NCBI GenBank assembly: GCA_024763135.1
Contig: JANTGD010000243.1
Location: 1 to 5,849 of the forward strand
Source: Thiotrichales bacterium
GTDB taxonomy: Bacteria > Pseudomonadota > Gammaproteobacteria > UWMA-0217
Direction of reading: 5' to 3'
Length of the DNA: 5,849 nt
Below the pieces are notes generated by a model, which saw only the letters and a program-made list of their open reading frames with translations, had not been told where the DNA came from and ran no database searches. Shown one piece after another: positions 5,633-5,849 of the stretch (within the stretch, counting starts at the first letter, position 1; every line of letters begins with the position of its first letter). A program made the translations under genes and the position numbers.

Positions 5633-5849
5633 GCTACAGAGCGTCCCAGATTCGTCAATGCAAGGCGCGTCCCGCAAGTAAGGGTGGCTCCCTTTTCAAG
5701 GGGCGCAACGCCGCAGTGGCGGATTCGGGAGGCTCCCGGAGGGCGAGCCGGGAAGCGGCCATCCGGGGTGTTGCGCTCGCTTGAATTGGCGACGGCCAGT
5801 CCTGCGCTCGCGCGCCTACCGGCTGACCGCTTTCCGGCTCGCTGTAGCC
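5632..5849. repeat. GC-rich palindromic extragenic element with terminal inverted repeats
   Basis: GGCTACAG (5632-5639) is matched exactly by CTGTAGCC (5842-5849), the last bases of the window. Two large internal stems lie between them. The first is 5639-5653 with 5721-5735 (11 of 15 pairs), extending inward to a small AAGGG/CCCTT hairpin (5680-5684 and 5690-5694). The second is 5743-5766 with 5819-5842 (21 of 24 pairs). Folded, this gives an outer stem with two arms. GCGCAACGCC (5703-5712) can alternatively pair with GGTGTTGCGC (5767-5776) at 9 of 10 positions. GC of 5731-5849 is 86 of 119 (72%) by hand count, above the flanking gene. No transposase is present. It looks like a dispersed non-coding repeat or MITE-like unit that may continue past the window. 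The open frame at 5599-5784 is taken to be chance. Confidence 0.6.

Noticed and set aside
5599..5784. 61-residue plus-strand open frame after the class I aminotransferase
   Set aside because: It runs through the palindromic element, has an Arg/Ala/Gly-rich composition dictated by the GC-rich repeat, and has no ribosome site or known domain.
1..5849. tRNA, rRNA, CRISPR array, insertion sequence or phage genes
   Set aside because: No repeat-spacer periodicity, no transposase, integrase or phage protein, and no tRNA-like cloverleaf was seen on reading both strands. The coding content is housekeeping.

Overview
The window looks like ordinary chromosome from a gammaproteobacterium of moderate GC content. 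UvrB is close to the Enterobacteria/Pseudomonas type along its whole length and has the same 673-residue length that I recall for E. coli UvrB. A uvrB gene divergent from a class I aspartate-type aminotransferase gene is an arrangement I recall from Pseudomonas and relatives. I cannot name the genus. The extragenic repeats at both ends are of a kind I associate with free-living or environmental proteobacteria, but that is an impression from memory.

Layout: (1) 1-97, the end of a structured extragenic repeat, cut by the window edge. (2) 98-341, non-coding, with the presumed promoter of the next gene. (3) 342-1514 (+), an alanine--glyoxylate-type aminotransferase (class V, PLP). (4) 1515-1779, non-coding, with two inverted repeats just after the aminotransferase stop and a possible promoter for the next gene. 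(5) 1780-2208 (+), a small VanZ-like membrane protein. (6) 2229-4250 (-), uvrB, convergent with the VanZ-like gene across a 20-bp gap. (7) 4251-4387, the divergent control region between uvrB and the next gene, holding a perfect 8-bp-arm hairpin. (8) 4388-5575 (+), a class I (1-beta/1-gamma type) aspartate/prephenate aminotransferase that starts on a TTG codon. (9) 5614-5849, a GC-rich, strongly palindromic element that appears to end at or just past the window edge.

Functionally these are housekeeping genes: glyoxylate/amino-acid transamination, excision repair of DNA, and aspartate (possibly prephenate) transamination. The VanZ-like protein has no firm role. Apart from the shared uvrB/aminotransferase control region I see no operon, and the genes do not obviously form one pathway.

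I found no new defence, mobile or biosynthetic system. The parts most worth a second look are non-coding: the palindromic element at the right end, the truncated repeat at the left end, the paired inverted repeats at 1532-1589, and the hairpin between uvrB and the aminotransferase gene.
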